Below are positions 61,570 through 64,000 of a stretch of DNA of 64,000 nt, one piece after another. The stretch is from Chitinophaga pinensis (GTDB taxonomy: Bacteria; Bacteroidota; Bacteroidia; Chitinophagales; Chitinophagaceae), in NCBI RefSeq assembly GCF_007896845.1, contig NZ_VOHS01000013.1, positions 62,001 to 126,000 of the forward strand, written 5' to 3'. The first letter of the stretch is position 1. Every line of letters starts with the position of its first letter. Both the position numbers and the translations under genes were made by a program. Below the pieces are notes generated by a model. The model was not told the origin of the DNA. It did not search any database and saw only the letters and a list, made by a program, of their open reading frames with translations.

Positions 61570-62420
61570 AGATTCAGGAGGTGATCTTTTATGAAGATAT
61601 GGAAGACCAGCAGGGAGTATTTGAATGTACCTGTCAGTTGACTGACATGACTGACGATACCGCCACGGCAGATTTCATTCTCCGCAGAGATAACCGTACC
61701 TGGGCCATCATCAGAGGCTGGCAGAATGCCAGACTGGAAATAGATGAACCGCTATGGAAGGTTTCAATGTCGCCGCTGCATAACCGTCTGTCAGAAGAAA
61801 TCGCACCGGGTATATTCCTGTTCCGTAACGCCTATCAGAGGGTTGTATCGTGGGACTTCATCATGAAGCGTTATTTCAATCAGGCAGAAAAGGCCAGTTT
61901 AAGGGCTATGCTGCCCAACAAACGCAAGGAACGTATTATCAGCCGGGTGGCAGTAAAAGACGCCATAAGAGCCCTGTTAAAACAAGAAAAACAGGAAGCG
62001 TATTACCCCATAGAATTTGAGATCAGGAATGATGAGTCGGGACAACCATTCCCCGAAGGGGCCATGACTCAGGATATCCACATCTCAATCGCCCATAAAG
62101 ATAAGGAAGCAGTTGGTATTGCCCGATCAGGGAGGCCTGCCGGTATTGATATAGAGCTTATAGCAGAAAAGACGGATGGTTTTATCGGACTGGCCTTTCA
62201 CCCGGAGGAACTGGCCTTACTGCCAGCAGCTGATCATACAGCATGGATCATCCGGTGCTGGGTAGCGAAAGAGGCCTATGGCAAATACATTGGTAAAGGG
62301 CTGCAGGGCAATCCGAAGAAATACAAAATAGACAGCATTAGTGGTGAGAAATTAAGGATTGGTGATATCACCGTTCAAACAATTAAACACAATAACTATA
62401 TCATAGGATGGACGCTATAA
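61566..62420 (+). CDS. DH C-terminus plus 4'-phosphopantetheinyl transferase (3' part of PKS 2)
   Basis: 284 aa, opening with GTG that overlaps the PKS 2 stop by 4 nt. Residues 1-90 (VIFYEDMEDQQGVFECTC ... WAIIRGWQNARLEID) look like the end of a PKS dehydratase, not of a transferase. From about 95 the Sfp/AcpS-like transferase follows, with HISIAHKDKEAVGIA, the Mg-binding GIDIE (193) and WVAKEAYGK (231). It would attach phosphopantetheine to the ACPs of this cluster. A KS-AT-DH-PPTase chain of about 1,415 aa is the likely native form, recalling enediyne synthases that end in DH-PPTase. Confidence 0.85.
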   Translation: MKIQEVIFYEDMEDQQGVFECTCQLTDMTDDTATADFILRRDNRTWAIIRGWQNARLEIDEPLWKVSMSPLHNRLSEEIAPGIFLFRNAYQRVVSWDFIMKRYFNQAEKASLRAMLPNKRKERIISRVAVKDAIRALLKQEKQEAYYPIEFEIRNDESGQPFPEGAMTQDIHISIAHKDKEAVGIARSGRPAGIDIELIAEKTDGFIGLAFHPEELALLPAADHTAWIIRCWVAKEAYGKYIGKGLQGNPKKYKIDSISGEKLRIGDITVQTIKHNNYIIGWTL

Positions 62421-62716
62421 CTACTCAACAGCCTTTAAGCAGCGAACAGATCTTCAATCTGCTTAAGACCTTCATTACTGAAGTGATCGGAGAAGAATTT
62501 GTGGAAGACCTGGATATTTCGCGTGAAAGTTCTTTTACAAGAGATCTTGAGATGGACAGCATCGAGATCGTTTCTTTCTCTGAAAAAGTAAAGTCACATT
62601 TTGGTGAGCATATTGACTTCACCGGCTGGCTTTCCGGTATGGACCTTGACCAGCTGATCAATCTTAAACTGGATGACATCATTAAATACATTGAATCATG
62701 CCAGTCATCAAAGTAA
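62408..62716 (+). CDS. Free-standing acyl carrier protein
   Basis: 102 aa with the carrier Ser in LEMDSIEIVSFSEKV at about residue 57 and acidic helix surfaces. It overlaps the transferase gene by 13 nt, so it belongs to the same operon. It differs clearly from the PfaA-like ACP repeats of PKS 1 and resembles type II carriers, suggesting that it loads a starter or receives the finished chain. Confidence 0.9.
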   Translation: MDAITTQQPLSSEQIFNLLKTFITEVIGEEFVEDLDISRESSFTRDLEMDSIEIVSFSEKVKSHFGEHIDFTGWLSGMDLDQLINLKLDDIIKYIESCQSSK

Positions 62717-63512
62717 AAACAAGAGCGTTCATATTCAGGAATACAATAAAGGTGCGAAAGAAACTATTGTATTGATCCATGGTATGTTCAGTAATCTCTC
62801 TGTGTATTATTTCAATATCGCACCTGTACTTGCGCAGTCTTTTCATGTTGTGTTATATGACATGAAAAGTCATGGTATGAGTGATCGCTGTGAATATGGT
62901 TACGACCTGCTTTCCATGACAGATGACCTCCGCGACCTGATGGATGCATTGCGCCTGAAATCAGTCTATCTGGCTGGTTACAGCTACGGTGGACTTATAG
63001 CCATGAAAATGGCGATGCGTTATCCATCAAGAGTGAAAAAACTGGCGGTGATCGAAGCCCCCGACCCCAGTGACAGCGAGACGCTGAGCATTATTGACAT
63101 CTACAGCAAAGAATTTCTGGTGGACTATATCAACAACTACACAGATACGACGCGGATGCGTGTAGGTAAGCGGCAGCTGGATAAAAATCACCGGATGTAT
63201 GAATACCTGTTCTACCAGACCAGTATTAAGGAAGATATGCACAATGAACGTTTCTTCTTTTCAGCTGAAGCACTGGACAGCATTCCACAGGAGACGCTGC
63301 TTATTTATGGGAAATCATCCAATTGCCTGCCTTCCGGCCGGAAGCTATATCACACGGTACCCCGTTCAAAACTGATCCTCATTGAGGGAGATCATAATCT
63401 GCCGATACAACAGCCAGCAGAAACGGCCGGCAAACTGAAAGATTTCTTCGAAGGATGGCAGGTCAAAATCAAACAGATCAACAACAGACTATGGCAAGCT
63501 TTGCGTTTATAG
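62673..63512 (+). CDS. Alpha/beta hydrolase (thioesterase-like)
   Basis: Up to 279 aa. Oxyanion loop VLIHGMFSN, nucleophile elbow LAGYSYGG and the C-terminal His in IEGDHNLPIQQP make a complete triad. The only in-frame ATG lies 44 nt inside the ACP gene and gives an odd first part (MTSLNTLNHASHQS). An ATG at 62698, one frame over, gives MPVIKV and would join KNKSVHIQEYNKG if one A were added to the AAAAA at 62715-62719; that is a more natural start. Likely role is release or transfer of the polyketide chain. Confidence 0.85.
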   Translation: MTSLNTLNHASHQSKNKSVHIQEYNKGAKETIVLIHGMFSNLSVYYFNIAPVLAQSFHVVLYDMKSHGMSDRCEYGYDLLSMTDDLRDLMDALRLKSVYLAGYSYGGLIAMKMAMRYPSRVKKLAVIEAPDPSDSETLSIIDIYSKEFLVDYINNYTDTTRMRVGKRQLDKNHRMYEYLFYQTSIKEDMHNERFFFSAEALDSIPQETLLIYGKSSNCLPSGRKLYHTVPRSKLILIEGDHNLPIQQPAETAGKLKDFFEGWQVKIKQINNRLWQALRL

Positions 63513-64000
63513 TTCCCCCATTGATGGGACATATTAATCCGACGCTCAGTCTGGGAGCTGCATTGCTGCGACGCGGACATAGGGTTGGCTGGATCAGCCT
63601 TGATGCGACGCTGGCCAGCAGATTACCGGAAGGAGGTGAACTGTTACACGTGCGATATGATCAGGATGATGCAGCGAAAAAAGACAATGAACAATACCTT
63701 GATCAGATCACTAAAAAGAATGTTTCCGGTATTGAGAGTATCAAGTTCCTGTATGAAGAAGTACTGATTCCCTTAAACAGGTTTATGTATGACGGCATCA
63801 TCAATATACTACACCAGTTTCAGCCCGATGTGATTATCCATGATCATCAGTTGTTTGCTGGTGCGATTGCAGCCTATCAGTTGAAAATCCCTTATGCGAC
63901 ATCTGTCACCGCACCTGCAGCAATCAAAATGATGGAAGATCTGCCGGGTATACATGAATGGGAGATCAGACAGATTGTGGGTTTACAACAGGAACTGGGT
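63491..64000 (+). CDS. MGT-type glycosyltransferase, partial (cut by window end)
   Basis: At least 170 aa visible, starting ATG at 63491 within the end of the hydrolase gene (22-nt overlap). The N-terminus ASFAFIVPPLMGHINPTLSL is the macrolide/UDP-glycosyltransferase (GT1) pattern, with DVIIHDHQLFAGAIAAYQL as the next conserved block. The sugar-donor half lies beyond the window. It probably glycosylates the product of the cluster. Confidence 0.88.
   Translation, partial: MASFAFIVPPLMGHINPTLSLGAALLRRGHRVGWISLDATLASRLPEGGELLHVRYDQDDAAKKDNEQYLDQITKKNVSGIESIKFLYEEVLIPLNRFMYDGIINILHQFQPDVIIHDHQLFAGAIAAYQLKIPYATSVTAPAAIKMMEDLPGIHEWEIRQIVGLQQELG

Overview
The window looks like a chromosome segment of a Bacteroidetes bacterium, most likely a Chitinophagaceae member close to Chitinophaga. 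This is inferred from a SusC/SusD pair with a TTTG-N19-TAnnTTTG type promoter, a subtilase with a C-terminal type IX secretion sorting domain, secreted GH29 and GH92 glycosidases, a TonB with a proline-rich linker, and weak or absent Shine-Dalgarno sequences. No rRNA, tRNA, CRISPR array, transposase or integrase was recognised.

Layout. 1-7.0 kb: MscS channel, FMN-dependent glutamate synthase-like protein, T9SS subtilase, GH29 fucosidase. 7.2-11 kb: oxidative pentose phosphate operon gnd-zwf-pgl. 11.1-17 kb: complete urease operon ureABCEFGD plus a UreH-like nickel permease. 17.1-25 kb: PEP carboxylase, TonB, a sorbosone dehydrogenase-like lipoprotein, a TonB-dependent receptor. 25-30 kb: glycosidase-galK-galT operon with two identical 12-bp LacI-type operators, next to a lacI-family gene. 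30-41 kb: NagX-like acyltransferase, atypical SDR, SusCD, a secreted unknown, an amidase, a GH92 enzyme. 41.6-48.1 kb: broken S41 protease, broken aldo/keto reductase, then a three-gene McrB-like/DUF2357-like operon whose last two genes are frameshifted. 48.1-50.6 kb: an 11-bp periodic inverted array, a GIY-YIG-like protein and a Gly/Tyr-rich secreted protein.

51.2 kb to the end is the most interesting part: a type I iterative polyketide or fatty-acid synthase cluster. Its first giant enzyme reads twin NPD/enoyl-reductase-like barrels - KS - AT - ACP - ACP - KR, as in a PfaA-like PUFA synthase with an N-terminal PfaD-like module. The second reads KS - AT - DH - phosphopantetheinyl transferase. 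A free ACP, an alpha/beta hydrolase and an MGT-type glycosyltransferase (cut by the window end) follow, all with overlapping ends. Together they can elongate, reduce, dehydrate and enoyl-reduce a chain, activate their own carrier domains, release the chain and glycosylate it. The inferred product is a glycosylated polyene or long-chain lipid.

Reading frames are broken at many points, concentrated at 41.0-45.8 kb and 55.47-57.29 kb, with single sites near 27.6, 61.5 and possibly 62.7 kb. Many are one-base contractions of A or T runs, and an 89/90-bp tandem duplication lies in the same zone. Long intact frames flank the patches. Local consensus errors or mis-joins explain this at least as well as gene decay, so the PKS genes should be treated as probably continuous until raw reads are checked.
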